In this document: positions 1-15,200 of the stretch, piece after piece
Layout: each line of letters opens with the position of its first letter
How positions within the stretch are numbered: the first letter of the stretch is position 1
DNA from: Brachypodius melanocephalos
Taxonomy: Eukaryota; Chordata; Aves; Passeriformes; Pycnonotidae
NCBI GenBank assembly: GCA_013398615.1
Contig: VZSR01003022.1
Location: 64,790-128,789, forward strand
Reading direction: 5' to 3'
Length of the DNA stretch: 64,000 nt
Translations under genes and position numbers: made by a program
The notes under the pieces: model-generated
Databases searched by the model: none
What the model was told of the DNA's origin: nothing
What the model saw: the letters and a program-made list of their open reading frames with translations, nothing else

Positions 1-3000
1 AACCACCCTATTTGCCATTAAATCCATTATGTGGCTTGTAAAAGAATTCCTCTCATTTGGAATGGGAGATACTAGAAAAAATAAATCAGTTCTTTGTAGT
101 GTTATCCAGGGCCTGGGCTCAATTAGGGATGGGGCATAAGCTGTTGTTTATTAAATGCCTCCTGAGTTTTGAGCTCTGCATTAGTATGACTTAATCCTGG
201 CTTTTTTGTCTGTTTTAACATGAAGGTTTTACACTGAATGCTTAGCTTCAAAATCGATTCCAAAATGTAGCTGGAATTTTATTGGGGAGAGCAGTGAAGG
301 TCCCGATTTTGATGGTGAGGTTGTCTAGACTTGCCCATGTGTGTGCTGCTGGCAGTGCTGGTGCCCAGTTCTAGCAATTAACACCTAATTGGACAGCATC
401 AATTCAACTTCTGGATTTCTGAAAGGAATTGATGGCAGCCCAGCTTTGTGTTGTATAAACAAGTATTGCTGGGGAAGCTGAGGTTCCTTGGGTAGTAAGC
501 AGGGTAAAGAGCACCATTCTGGATGGGAAGATGGCTGCAGGCAATCAAGCTAACAGAAAAATCAATACAATTTCTGGCCCTTAATCATGCCTTGCAAAGA
601 TGAGAGGTGCCTCTCTGTGTAATAATGCTAATTGCTGCAGAGAGAACCTGCATTAATGTTTTGCAAGTAAGCTGTATTGAGAGGGGAGTAAATCAGGAGG
701 TTTTATGGAAACGCAGCAATTTCATACATACAAAATGTCTGGCTTTTTTGTCTATGATAATGTTGTAAAACTGTCTTTTCAATGCTGAGGGCTTGTCAGC
801 CAGGTCATGGCAGAGGGTAACCCTGCCTGCAGAAACCAGCTCTGCTTGCTCATCCCTGAGTGCTTGCAGGATAGAGCTCCACAAAGGTGATGTCTTTAGG
901 CCACTGTTAGATCCCACCAAGTTTTGGTCGGTTTATTTAGAAGTTAAATATGTGTGCTATTCACACATGCTCTTATGTGTGAGATTTCCTTTAGGTTTTA
1001 CTAGCCATTGTTTATTCTGATGTTTTACGAACACCTAGAAAATGCAAATATATCTTTTCATGTTTGATTCCCAAAATTTCCCGTAAGAAACTAGATAATG
1101 AATAAAATGGCTTGAGCTACCTTCCCAGTCTGGCTAATATGAGATTATTTCTACTGGTTTTCACTAATACAAAACTTGAAAATTACAGGTTCTGTATCTC
1201 AGGGCAAAAAAGCCAATAGTGTGACTTCAACAGCACCTTTCCTCATATGTCATCTGTTCTTCTACTTCTCCCTTTTCTATAAAAGCATGGCTTAAGAAAT
1301 TCCAGGAAGAAAGCATGGATGTGAGGAGGCATAAACATGTTTGCTACGTCAGTGATAGCTGTAAAATTTATAATCTTGAAAAATCAATGCAATTCAACCC
1401 AGAAATGTGATCAGATTACAAGCTAAATTATTTTACTGAGGGGAAGGTTACTACTTCTGTCTCTATTAGGCAGTGATTGAAAACTGTGAGCAAAGTTTAA
1501 TTTTGAGGCTTGGGTTCTTAGCGTTTGCAAAGCTCCTGAAATCAAGTTTTTGTTGCCTGCAGTCCAATCATCTGTTATGCAGCTTTAGATGAGTTAAATC
1601 AATAATGAAAATCCTATATTGCAGTGTAATTCATTTAGAATTGCAAATAATTTGGTCAAAATTATACTTCATTATCAGCTCATTAGTGTATATGCTTGTA
1701 TGAAAAATGTCTTTAACTGAAGTTTTTTTAAGTAAACCAAACTCTTTCTGTTGAGCAAGAGCTCTGGGAATTCCACTAACAGGAGAACTTTTTTCTGTAT
1801 CTTCTCTGTCAGCAACTTGGAGCATTTCTCGAAAATATGTGAATATCTACTGTTCCTGTTAACATCTGCCACTTAATGTTTCACATGTTCTGTTGTGTTA
1901 TAAATAATTTATTATATCTGTATATTTTTATTTCACTGTAATGGTTGTATACAGGGGATTATACTGTGAAGGTGCTATGTGGTACAGTTGTGAAGGAGGT
2001 TTGGGTTTCTAGGATTAGTAATAGTGTTGTAAGGCATAAATTCCAATCCAAGTGGAGTCCAGAGTGATCTTTTAATTTACTTCTGAACTGATATTTTAAT
2101 TGCCTCCTGTTAGCTTTGAATTCTTTTGTAAAAGTTCATATATTATTAATAATTCTTTGTTCTGCTTCATTTCATTGGCAGTCTGTAACTGTTTCCAGTT
2201 GACTACAAGAAAAAACTGCTTAATGTGTAAGCTGCTGTAGTTCTCTCATATTATTTCTTGCACTGACCAGTTTTTTCTTTGGGATGTGCCATGTTTAACA
2301 TAATTTCTTTTTAGCTTGAAACCAAGGTTTAAAACCATTGCATTTCCTACAACTGAAAAATTTTATTCATCCGTTTTCCTTGCCTCATAAAACTATTTAA
2401 GAAACCACAAAGACTTGTCCCAGAACTTTAAAATGATAAAATTCATAGCAAGATTAGTGAATTTATCCAAATCTACATGTTGATTTTTAAAACTCCTAAA
2501 TTAGATCCATCTTCTTGTATTTACAAAGAGAAATCTCCTTCCTCACCAAAGCCTTGGCTGTAGATCACTTTCCGTCCACCTGGCCGACACCTGATCGCAC
2601 ATGCCATCACCAGGAAGGTTTCAGCACTGTTCTTCATTATTTAATGATTGAAATACTTTTTTTACCTGCTCCCAAGGGTCAGAAGATTTATAACCCTTTG
2701 GGGACCTCTGTAGCTACGATATTTCCTTTCAGAGTTGCTCCTACTCCAATTGCAAATGCTACTTGCAGGGTAACTAATATTATTTCCTCCTCCTCCTACT
2801 CTTTCCTTTTCCTGAAGCCATCAGATTTGTTTGTTTACTCTTAGGTGCTCTTGCGAGGCACTCTACAGCTCTGGCTTCTTGACTGACCAGATTTCACGTG
2901 CTTCCAGTTTGAGAGAAATGCCAGCAGGGATTGGGTTTAGAGATCGTGCTCCCTCTTTATTCTAAAATCTTTGTTTCCTGTGCCTTTTTCTATTGCAAAG

Positions 3001-4740
3001 GATGTGTAGGAAATAGCTGTCCAAAGTGTCCTTGAAAAATGTCATGGAGTAAAACAAAAATCACTAGCAAACTGTCTTTATATATAGTATCTTGTATGTG
3101 ATACTAGCAATTTTATGAGCCTTTCTTCACTGCAGTGGAAAATTGGGAATCTTATAAGCACAATAATAATTGTATTTATTATTGTCTTTAATGAAATACC
3201 TACAGAACTTTGCATTAAGCAATCTTCAGCGCTTGAATCAAATAATAGTGCTTTTCACTCACTACAGTACCTGCAAATAATATACTAAAAGTATTTGTAG
3301 CAGCTTCTGGACACAGTCATCAAATATTTTAGCAATTCTCTGAGGATTCCCATTCCTTAATGTCAGGTGATCTTTGCATTTTTCTAAAGTCTTTCAAAAT
3401 GAGGATGAGAAAAAAGAAAATGGATAAAATGTGAAGAAAAATAATATAAAAGTAAAGTATTATGTTCAACTTGGAGATTATCTCTGGGAGTGAAGCATCA
3501 CTTCTTGGAAAACTTCATGAGATCAATGAAATTATGCAGAGTTGAGCATCTTAGGTGAAGCATTTTAGGAAAATAAGTGCCAAAGATGTCTTTGTTTTGG
3601 CTGAACAATTGATGAGATGTCCTTGAAAATATCTTTAATCATCATCTCAACGGTTGAACATCAAAATATGTTAAGCTGAGATTGTTTAGAATACACAGCA
3701 GTGGATTTAAGAGTGTGTGGTACTTCATTTCAGGATATGGGAAACCGTGTGTCTGTAATAAGGAAAAAATTCAACATCGTATTTTGTATATCATAAACAT
3801 ATCATGTTTTCTTGAACAAATGAGCTTTCACAAAAAGACATTGTGAATTCAATCAGTTTTCCCTTCGGCATCATCAAGAAACATTAATGTTAGAATCCTG
3901 AATCTTGCATATTTGTCTGGAGCTGTTTTACTCTTCTTTTTAGGTCACTTGTGGTGTACATAAATGTCATTTATTTTTAGTATTTTATCACTCTCAACAT
4001 CTGTTTTGTTCTCCTTCCTTCCACATTGTGACACTGATCCAACCTAAACCTCACTCTTGCGGGTTTTTTTATTTGATTTGGATTTGAAAAACTGGAGTCC
4101 TAAATATTGTTTTGGGTAATGGGATGACATGAAAAGCATAACTTATTATAGGCACTTCCTTTCCTTATTTTGTTATGCTAGTGTATAGGATTTAATGTGC
4201 TTTTTGCCTGTGTATTTTTTCCCACTGCTTACAAATTTAAGCATTAGTATGTGGTACAGACTCCATTTCCTCATAACTTTTATGGATTTAATCACATTTG
4301 GGCTTAATTTGGTTTAAAAACCCTTGGATTGCTCGCTTGTGGAAATAGAGGATAATCAATTTTTTGCAGTTTCTGCTCCTTGTCCAAACTACCATGATAC
4401 ACAAGGAGACTTCCTAAAATCCCACTGAACCCTTAGCCTGGTGCTTTTGACTTCTGTCTTCATCACAGCAGAGGATAGGGGCAGAGGCACGGCAGCGTGT
4501 AACCACAGCATGAGACACACGTGGCTGAGTGCAGCTTGTCCAGTTCCAGCAGAATTGTTTGAAGCAAGTATTTGGAATCTCGTATGTGAAAACTAGTCCC
4601 CAAATTTTTCGGGTCATGATTTGCTTTATTTGGGAATGGCAGGGAAAGGGCTGCTGCAGCTCGGGTGAGACTTGGATTGGGAAGTGCAAATGCCAGTACT
4701 CCCTTTGAAATGCTGAATTCAGTTTTGTTTGTTTCATTTG

Positions 4741-4762
4741 TTTTTTTTTTTTTTTTTTTTTT
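4741..4762. repeat. Poly-T run
   Basis: An uninterrupted run of about 22 T at 4741-4762. Nothing else recognisable is attached. Confidence 0.9.
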
Positions 4763-7700
4763 GCTTAAGTTCTTTTCCAATCCATTATGAGAATCTGAAA
4801 AGCTTTATATTGTTCTATTGGTGTTGCTCAGATCCTGAACTGTCTCTGAAATCTCGTGGATTCTTGAAGTTGTTTTGGATATTGGATTTCAGGCAGTAAG
4901 CTGCTGGCTGCTGCTGATAATTCTGTTGGTTATTTTAGGCAGTGTTTGTATTTTAACTCTTATACATCGGATTCAATAAAAAGTGGTTACGCCTTATTTT
5001 GAGGCACTAAAAAGCTCAAAAATCATCATACCCCAAGATCTGATCCATGCCAGTGGCACCAGGACTGGTGCATATCTTCCTTGGGCAGTCCCATTGCAAA
5101 TGGAACAACCTTCCCTCCCTCTTCTTTTCCCATCATTCTGGAAGACGACAACACACAACCGACTCTTTCCGAACACAGAAGCTGTTCTGATACCACGTCA
5201 TAGAATTTCACAGGGATTTTTTCTTCTTCTTTTCCTCTTCTTTTGAGGCATCAAGTAGTACGCAGCCCAGCCAAAATACTGGGAGAATACTCAGCATCCT
5301 ATCTATCCATTATGCATGGCAAGTGTCCTTCATGCTGTGGGATACATCAGCAATTTCAGACCTTTCAGCAGCTCCTCCTGTGGTCCCAGTCCTGCCTGTC
5401 TGTCACACATTCTGCCAAGGTTGCCCCATCTCTCTATCATTTGATATGGGCTGAGAATGACAGGCAGGGGAATGAGGGCGGCCACAGGTGGGCAGTGGGA
5501 CTCTGAGTGCAGCTGCCAAAATCTGTCAGGATCTTGCCAGCTCATCCCCTAAATGAAGATCTTCCATTATGGTCTTTCTCTGTGGCTAGAGACTTTTCCA
5601 AATCCACTACATGCTTTTCTAGAAGACCTGAACAGAAGTTGCTGTTTGTAGGGATGAAAAGCATGGCAGAGATTTTCCCTTTTGTGCCTTCCGCATTCAA
5701 AGGCATCTTAGCCCTGTCTCATCCCCACACATCTTGGCATTGTTCAAAGCCACCTTTGTGTGTCCCTTTACATCATGTTACCACAGTTTGCTTTTCCATA
5801 GTTTATTTTGTGCCATCTCTTACGTTCTAGAAAGCTTCCCCAATGCTATTGGACAGCAACACTCTTTCTCTTTCTGCCATCCCCCTATATCTCCTCAGAC
5901 TCCTTTTTCTCAAAGTACAGTTTGAAGTGAGCTATAACATTCCCCCATATCCTGCTCCCGTTTTGGCTTACCCTGTTTTCCCTAATAGGCAAAGCTCTCC
6001 TCCTCAGTTTTAATAACAAGCAGAATGCTGTCAATTACAAACCTTTCAATCTTGCCAAGAGTCACAGGATTAGTTTATAAACCACTCTGTCAAAAAATAA
6101 AAATGAAAAATAGCAATTTGTGTTGATGTAGCATTAGAAATCTATATTATTCCTTACGTCATTATCCAAGGCAGTAGTAGCTGGCTTCTAGTGTGCGATT
6201 TTCTGTTAAGCTTATGATGTAGGCACAGGACTTATGAGTTGAAAAAAAAAAAAGCAAGGAAAGGTCCCCAAAATACCTAGCTTACATGGTGGGGTGTGCT
6301 GGGAGTGTTAGTGAGGCACCCCATAACAGCCTGGCAGGGTGAACCCAGACCTCACATACCTATAGCAAGAGAGATCTTGTCCCAAGACATTTATTCGTTA
6401 AACTGTGTTTATCCTGCCTCCCCTACTCACCCTGCACACTAAGCCACTACACAAGTAGTCCTATTTTTAATAGAAACATTCATAAATAAATTAGCCTCAG
6501 GGGAGGCCAGGAAGAGGTTACATCTGTAGTTACAGATGAAACAGCTCCACAAGACCAGGATGATATTTACTGCTTGGTTCTGTATTTCTGCTTACTGCTT
6601 TGAAATGCACAAAAGTCACAATGACTTCAGCATTGAGGGTGGCTTGTTTTGCAGCTGGAAATCCTGATTTAAAATAGCGTCAGTACACAATCCTGCATTT
6701 TGCTGGAAAATGGGCACTTGGTTGAGCCTTTTTCTTCCCTGGGTGCCCCAAGGAGGTAATGCATGTGCTGATGATAAACTCAACAGGTGCCAGGGTTGGG
6801 GGGTACTGGAGCCAGTTGGCTTTGTGCCGGCAGCGCACAGTGGCTATATTGTGTCTCTAGGTTTTTGTGTGCTTCCATGTCCTTGTGAGGAATGGTATAA
6901 CCCAGTTGAAATACATACTTAAACTCCTGAGGGATTAAGTGTGTTTCCTTTGCTTTACAGTTCAGAATTTTACAGTTTCTTTGTTCGGGGGTTCTCAGAT
7001 TGCTTAATGATTTTTTTCCTCCCCATTTTGCCCAGATGTGTATAATAGCAGTATTTGAACCTTACTAGGTTTGCCAATTTTATTACTCAACATATGGTAT
7101 ATCCTTCTATTTTTGTCTAGCATATCATTCTTCTGCTGAGAAATGCCTTTGTACAGGATTTTTCCTTACTGTTCTTCATTGGTTCAGTTTGTAACTTGTC
7201 TGTACTCCAAAATTCAGCTTTTTGCTAGTTATTCAAGGGGACAAAATGTCAGATGTTTTGCTTCTGTCTGAAAAGCATTGTTTAAGCTGTCACTTACTGG
7301 AAAAACCATGGTCAATTACTGTTAAAAGAGCCCCTTTTCCCAGCTCCCTGGGAAGCTGTTGCTGTCTGACATAGGAGAAGCACCAGGAGAAGGCCTGAGA
7401 TGATGTGGGTGCTGTGGTGCTGCATCAGCCCAGGAGCACAGGTTTCATCCCAAGCCTGTGAGTGGTTCCTCCTTGGGTCTGCCACTGGCTGTGCTGGAGA
7501 GCCCAAATTTCCTGGTAAGGAGGATAAGCCCACCTCGGTCTGCACAGCCAAGGCTGGTGGTGTTTGAGGTGCACCTTCAGCCCCAGTCTGGATTCTTGCA
7601 GAGGTTTGGGAAATCAGTGTTTATTTCCACTTCTTAAACATTCCCAAACCCAGACTCTTATCTGCTCTTCTCTTGGCTGTATGGGGAAGTTAGAAATGCA

Positions 7701-8353
7701 ACTCACATGGGCAAGTTGGTTTCTCATAATTGGGAGGTACATTAATTGCTCCAAGCATTATATCTGTACTTTTGAGCACATAATAGTCCATCCAAATCCC
7801 TGCATCTGTGGCTCATCCTTACATATTTATTCTGTATTTATAGTGACTAGCATTTGCAAAGAATGTGAGCAGGGATTGTTTTCCTGGTAGGCTTGGGAGC
7901 AGATTCTTGTGTGGTTTACATCTCTATAACTCAATTAAATAGCATTAGGATAGACTTACATCAGCTGAGTTCTCTGCCTGGAGTCGAAGTATAATTCTTA
8001 ATAATGATGGTTTTACAAGTGATTTTTCTTTATAAAATTTTATTGGTGTTTTCTTCTGAGTGGTTTCTTAAGTTTTCTTCTTTTGTAGCAAAGTTGTAAG
8101 GGATCAGACTAAGAATATTCTGTTTGAGAGTCAGAGACTCAGAATAATTTGTAGTCTACTGAAACTATCCCCAATGTCCTATTTGCATAACTCTTGTATA
8201 AGCTTCCCAATTCAGTTGTAAAGGCACAGATCACTTGAATGCTATAATTTGTTTCCCATGCGATGGGACGAACACATGACTTTCTCTTGGCAAACTGTTG
8301 ATGTTTGATCTGAGTTTGGAAACTATAAATTACTGTGTGGTGCTAATTGCCAA

Positions 8354-8372
8354 TAATAATAATAATAGCAAC
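8354..8372. repeat. (AAT)n microsatellite
   Basis: Short AATAATAATAATAATA run. Confidence 0.85.
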
Positions 8373-9635
8373 TGCTTAGGTAATCTTCCATATAATGAGA
8401 AATAAAAATTATTTCCTTAAATCATTCCTGTTATTCACAATGGAGTGGTTATCTTGTTATATGCCTTGAGAAAAGAAATAAAATTCTGCAGCTACCAAAT
8501 ATGTCAGTCATGTATCAGATGGGAGGACCCAGTTAGAAAAATCCTTTTCTTTTCATTTTCTTTGAAAAACAGAACAAGTTGTGTTTTGCCATTAAATGAT
8601 ATATTTTTCAAAACACTTGCAATATCTGGCCCTCCCTTGTCTGGAGCTCAACTGTTGACTTCCCAACAAGTCCATTTATTTGGAAGCTGATGGCCAAACC
8701 ACTGAGCTGTCATTCCAGCATAATTAATTCCTAACCTTTCACCATGATTAGGCTGACTGAGCTTCTGTTTGCTGTACTGAGGTTATCCCGTTGGTGGTAC
8801 CTATTGGGATGTCTTCTGGCTCTTTTGGCAGTTATTCCCACAGCAGACACTCGGGGTTAGGTGTTTGCCAGGCTTTTCTTCCCTATAGGCCTTTAAATTA
8901 GTCACTGTGGATGAGGGTGAATACTGAAGACAAGGTGAGCCATAGAGACAAATGGTGGCAAGCTGGATGGCTCTTTTTTTAGCCATATTTCGGGGCAATG
9001 TGTTGTTGAGGCAGACAATGGGAGTCCAGAGTGTATTTTAAAATCAAATAGACCTTTCACAAAGGCACCTAGCTGCGGCAGTGTAACAGTGTGACTGTGA
9101 AATGTGGGGTTTGTAGGAGTGATAAGAAGGACCAGGATCAGCCGTTTCCTTCACTAAAATCACGCATTGAAATTTCTCCTTAAGTTTCTTTCTCAACATT
9201 CCTACCATTCTGAGAAGTTTTATTTTGCCATTAGAAAAACACCCAGCATGTGTTTCAGTTGTATGGGGTACTGTGCTGCTGGAGCTGGGCAGAGCTGCTG
9301 GCACCTCATGCTGCTCCTACCCGGAATTCCTTGGCATCTCTAGCGTGTCTGGGCTGAGGACAGGACTGAACCCACTGTTACAGCTGAAGCAGCATGGCGT
9401 GAATAGCACACATACATTTTTGCTCCAATAGCAAGATAAATCTTCTAAAATGTGTTCTGTTTTTAATGTGTTGTTTGGAGGTCCTCCTGCCCAGCTCTGA
9501 GTGAGGAAGGTTTTTCCAGCCCACATTCTTGGGAAGGCTCATCTTCAGCTGCTAGTGCAAGTGCCAGCTAAACCCTGGGTAATCCCACAGCTCCTTGCTG
9601 GCTGTTGCCACTCAACTTGTGTTTTAAATGACGTC

Positions 9636-9700
9636 AAACAAAAAACCCTCAAAAACTCAAAAAACCTCAAAACAAATCAAAAAAACTCCAAAAAAGAGTG
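9636..9700. repeat. A-rich low-complexity tract
   Basis: Degenerate AAAAACTC/AAAACCTC repeats. They may be remnants of a poly-A tail, but no attached element is recognisable. Confidence 0.6.
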
Positions 9701-12004
9701 TTTGCTCTTAAAACTTTCTTGATTCAGAAGTGTTTCTATTTAGTATAATTATACATCTCATACTATTATATTTTTAATAAGCAGTATTAGAGGCTGTGTT
9801 TGGTGGAGACCTATTTTGGGTTTCAGTTGTGTGAATTCTGGAGGGTTTGTGTGTGTGCCTAAATTACAACCTATATGAGTGATGGTAGTGCTGCACTCTC
9901 CTAGGAGACATTAATTACCAAAAAAGTATGAATGTTGTTTAATAGGTCCATTATTTGCCTGTTTATTCCTCTAATAAGGACTCCTTCCATTTGGAAATCG
10001 ACTTTTTGGGGATTTTTTTCCCTATGAGTGACCCTAGACTGAATTTAAAATGTGATATATTTGCATACTGCAGTGCAATAGCTATTCCAAACAGCTAAAA
10101 TCTGTCATATTTCTTCAGTCCGAAGAGCTGATGCACCTGCCTGGACCAAGAGAATTAACTAGATAGAAACTGGGAGCTTGGGGAAGCTTCCCTTGAGCTC
10201 CTTTCTTGTGCTGGAGGTTTTGTGGTTTGCACATCTTCCAGCTCATCACAACTGCTGTGTCTGAGGAACCCTCCTCCCTGGCAGAGCTCAGAGCTACTGT
10301 GTTGTCCATCCCCCAGAGTGTCCCTGGTGCCTCCTCCACGGGCGCCGTGGCTGCTGCTTGCAGACACCTGAATGATTGATGGTGCCACCTAATTTTAGAT
10401 TGCAATTGAAGCCTTATTAGTCTGTGATCACTAATCAGAATGAAAGTTGTTTTTTGTTGGCTATTACTACTCGTTCCACTTTGTCCATATTAGTTACAGG
10501 CATAATGTGATTGCTGCTCTGCTTTGCCAATACATGGCATTCCCAAGGGATCTGCTTCGCCAAGATCTAGATTTCTCTTTACAGCTTGACAGGTTGCTGT
10601 TGCAGCCACAGAATGCTTTTTAATACTTCGTAGTTCTCAATGTAAAAGAAACTTCACGTTGTTTTCGTAAGTGAGGGTGACATAAATGTTAAAGTGCCTC
10701 CTGTTACTTGATACTTAATTATGAAAGCATCCGCTGGAAAAATAGTGTGAGCCTGGTGTAATCAGCACGGGGGCAGACCTGCTAATCTTTTCATTTGGTC
10801 TAGACATCAAGGATGCTTTGTACTAGTCTGGCTGTAGCCTGATAATCTAAGACCTTCTGGACTAAAAGTTTCAGGACTCTTTATGAAGGGAAAAACTCCT
10901 CCAAAAAAGCCCTTAGGTTTGCATATTCCTCAGGCTGATAAATGCCTGTTTGATTAGTTCATGGAAAAGGTATTTGGATGAACCTGACCATGGAGGCAAC
11001 TTGGCTCTGTGTTAGTGCCTTGATGTCTGGGAGAGCAGCAGCCCCTGGGTGTCAGGACAAGAGTGCTGTTCCTGCTTCTCATGGCTTTTTGAACTCAGAT
11101 AATTCTGATTAAACAGCATTTCCATGCTACTTAGAAAATATTTTTGTAATTACTTGCGTTCCTAAAGAGATCCACAATTCCTGGCAATGGTTTGGAAGTG
11201 ACAGATGGGTTTCCTTGCTCTTTTCTCCTCTTTCTGTTGTTAAATAGCAACAATTCTTCTTGTTACCTGTTTTAAACAAATTAAAGATTCTCAATAAACA
11301 CCAAAAGTAATTGCTAACAGTCTGTTCCAAAACCTGTCCACATACTTACTTCTTATGTATCACAGTCCAGTTTTAATCCGTAACGTTGTTTATGTCAGAC
11401 CTCTGCATGTTTAATTAAGGATTGGGTGGGAGGGCAGCAGCCAGAACCCTCTTCACCTGTAAGATGCATTGGGAAAGTCATTCGGGGTCAAAAAAAAAAG
11501 AAATTCTCTCTCAACAGTGGCCAAAACTGAATGCCTGAGGAGTATCAGAAGGTAAATGAGGTCTTGTGTTTTAATGAGTATTTTAATTCTTTGCATGGAA
11601 AAATTTAGATTTTATCTAGCCTGGAAGAATTCCAGTGCTGTCTAAAGAAAAAACTCACTGTCTGAATAAAACCGCTGGTTGGTCTGGCACAGTGCTGGGA
11701 AGTGCTGGTGCAGCTCATCCTTGGGGAAGTGGTGATGATGTGAGTGCTGGGATGGGGGAAGCACAATGAGCCTGAACTTGCCTTTGCTGGGGCAGGAGCA
11801 GGGCCTGTGTGCCTGTGCCAGTTGCACTGGCCTGCCCCAGCCAGTTTGCCTTGAGATTAAAACCGAAGTGCTTTGTAATCTGATGTTACGTGAGAAATAG
11901 AAAACTCTGACATTAAGGAAATATAAGCTGGGAATGCCAGAGGAATTACTTCTTGTCCTCTGGATAAGAAGGCAAAGCCTGGCTTGCATTTCTGCAAATC
12001 TGTC

Positions 12005-12215
12005 ACCACTGACTGTGCCCTGTCTAACCTGGCCTTGGACACTTTCAGGGATGGGGCAGCTGCAGCTTCTCTGGGCACAGGGCCTTCTCACCCTCACAAG
12101 GAGGAATTTTTTCCTAAAATCCCAGGTAAGCCTGCCCTCTGGCAGTGGGAAGCCATTTCCACCTGTCCTGTCACTCCATGTCCTTGGAAGAAGTCCCTGT
12201 CTTGTATTCTTACCT
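12005..12215 (-). mobile_element. CR1 LINE 3' fragment
   Basis: The reverse-oriented CR1 3' region is recognisable by AACCTGGCCTTGGACACTTT, then GGGATGGGGCAGC, then CTTCTCTGGGCA, and TTCCTAAAATCCCAGGTAAG with CTGTCCTGTCACTCCATG. It is truncated at its 5' side (right end) and lacks the terminal repeat. Confidence 0.85.
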
Positions 12216-15200
12216 GCCTAAATAAAGGTTTTAATCCAGGATGAGATACTATAATGCCCTTCCATTACCACAAAAAGACTTTTCATGTTTCTGGGTTTAG
12301 TTTCATGGAGAGTGAAGACAATGTCCAAAAATCCCATGGTGCAATCTGGCTTAAGTGCCTTGCACAGAGTGCCTCAGTCAAGTGTCCTACTGAATTCAGA
12401 TGATTTTTTTCCTTTTTCCTGGTGATTGAACAAAGCACCAGTCCCAACCATCTGACTTTAGCAAGGCCCATGTAGTCAAAGCTTCTACATCCCTACGGTT
12501 GCACCCACAGGAAGGAGTTGGAAATAGTCCCCCCGGAAGACCCATCCTCTCAGATGGATGGATACCAGCATCCACTGAGGTGCAAGGTTGGTTATTTTTT
12601 TCCTCAATAGGTACTCAGAAAATTTCATATTGGACTGACATTTAGCAAACAGAGGTGACATTGAGGCACCTGGAAGACAAACCAGACAAGAGTGGCATTT
12701 CTATGTCCATATTAAAAACTGCTGGGAGTTCACTGCTCTGGTAATATCTATGGCATGAGGTGCAGGAGCTTGAGCCCTATGGCTGAGCAGGGAGTTCCTG
12801 CTTTAATAACCCTGTTCTTGTGTGCAGTTTTGGACACTTCCTTTGATGTGGAGAAGTGCTGCTGTAACAGCACTTGCGAGCAAGAAGCTGCAGTGGGGCT
12901 GAAGGGAACAAAAGAAAAGCAGATTTCATGTGGAAAGCACCAATTCATTCCAACATTAATGATGCTCATACAGTGCTTGGAACAAGTCTTGCTTATATGT
13001 CATTATGTTCCTTATTTTGCTTATAGTTTAAGAATAGCCTTCTAAGATAGAGAGAATTATCGTATTTCATCCACATCTTTGACTGTTTTTTGGCAAAAAT
13101 CTTCCTGTTGCCCGAAGTCACATTAAAATTAATGTTGTTTAAGCTTCTAAGGCTTTTCAAAGGATCACTGGCACAAAATAAATAAATTCACACAGGTGAA
13201 TAGGTCATTATACCTTAAAAAGAGGGGCGGTAATTTGATTTGGTGTCTTAATTGGTTTCCATGCTAAAATTAATAGTGTGTGGAATCCCTCTTAGTAACA
13301 TGACTCAGAACTATTTATTTTTCAGCTCCTCTTTTGAGATTGATGGGTGTGTTATCTTAGCATTTGGGAGGTGCAAGCAGTACTGGAATGACAAATACTT
13401 CTTGACAGCTTTAGAAAGATGGATGGTGTGATGACCCTGCAACAGATTTGGGTGTTTGTGCTTTCCAATGGGTCATCATGAGACTCTTGCTTCACTTTCA
13501 TTCTTAATGAAGGGGAAGGAAAGATGAGACCTAATTATGGGTTTGAGATGTCTTTTGTAATGTGGCTTCTCAGTGCACAGGTTTGTCATCCAGCCATCAA
13601 CAGAAGAGCATAGTGATGATCATCCCCAGTTCATGGTCCCAGTTGGTGCATTTTGCTTTTAGAGAAGTTACTGGATTTTACTACAAAGCTGGTGCTAAGT
13701 GATTAGCTACACCTTGGATATTTGTTATTATATTATTACTTTATTTGGCAGTTCTGCACATTCTGCATAAAATCATGTTTTAAGGAAGAAAAATCCTTTA
13801 CCAAAACTAACCTCCTATGGGCAAAATCCTTAGGCTTGACCAGAATCTTTATATATAGGTACTTGTCAGCATCTCTTCCATGTCTGTTGATCTGCAGAGT
13901 CGTGTTACCCTTAGGAGGAGAGAATGCCTTGAAAATTACCACACATGTGGCCTGACACATCAAATATCTGTGAAATTAATAAGAGAAAAAATACACTAAT
14001 AATTTATTGATACCTTTCTGGTAAGTTCTATACAGATAGAAGAGAGTGATTTCTTTTAATTTACTTTATTGCCAAGATTTAAAACTAAATGAAACCATTG
14101 TCATACAAATGAAGTTACAACATTGCACTCATCAATGTGCCTATGTTATTCTCCCCTACTAATTAAAACTCTTATGTATTAGGAACTGGGCTCCTTTTTG
14201 CTCTGGGAACACATGGTGGAGGGAAGCAATGAGGCTGTTCTGCCAGTGCAGCGTAAATCCTGAAATGCCCCTTAGGGTTCCCTTGCTCTCTTTTTGGACA
14301 TCGGAACAACAGGAGAAAGTTGGGTTTGTTGTAAACTCTCTCCTATAGACTTGATCAATTCCCTAAGCATGCTGTATATAAAAATGTGACTTGAAGCTCT
14401 CCTTGATATCATCTCCTAATATTTAAAAGTAGTAATTCCTGAGGAATGATATTAGGAGGTTTGAGCTGTGGGTAAGTGGAGAAGGTCAGCTCTGTGACAT
14501 TTAGACAATGTTAGCATGCTGCATTGCTCAGGCATGTCAGTAAAGGCCTATGCCACTTCACACCCTGGTTGTTAATTTAAACTTTTTTTACTGATTCTGT
14601 TACAGCATTCCTGCATTTCAGCCACTGTGAGTTTTGGGGCTTTGAGGTTTTTTAATACTTTGGCCAGAAGGAGCTGTAGATGTAGATTTTAATTTTGCCA
14701 AATATGGCCAGACCAAAGCAAATTCCCCTTCACAGATGCCAGGAACTTCAAGTATAAAAATTAATTTATTTCTAAAACTAAAAGATATTTTCAACAAGCA
14801 GTTTATGTTTGCACCTACTGAAATAACCTCTGCCTCCTCGAAAGCAGGCAAGCCTGCTACTGTATGTACAATGCTACTTTTGTCTGTCTTGGAAGAAGAA
14901 AAGCCTCACTAATAAGACGTGTCAGCCATGAGCAGTTAAAACCAACACATCTCCGTGTGATATGAGAGAACAGTTTATAGATTAATATTCAGTTTCCTGG
15001 CAGGAAGCGCATTGTGGTGGATTAGTATTCTTATTGTTTGAGTGACAATTTATAAAAAGCTGATTAAATGACGTAGCTTTGGGACACATGGGCTGGAGCC
15101 AGGAGATGTGTGGAAGTGATTTAAATCTCAGCTCCCTAATTCCCTGCTCTAATCTCCTGGGCAAGAGCAGAGCACAGCGAGGCTGCTTGATTTTATAGCT

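Noticed and set aside
11642..12097. 151-codon minus-strand open frame
   Set aside because: Partly inside a CR1 fragment, no domain, and overlapped by frames of similar length on both strands.
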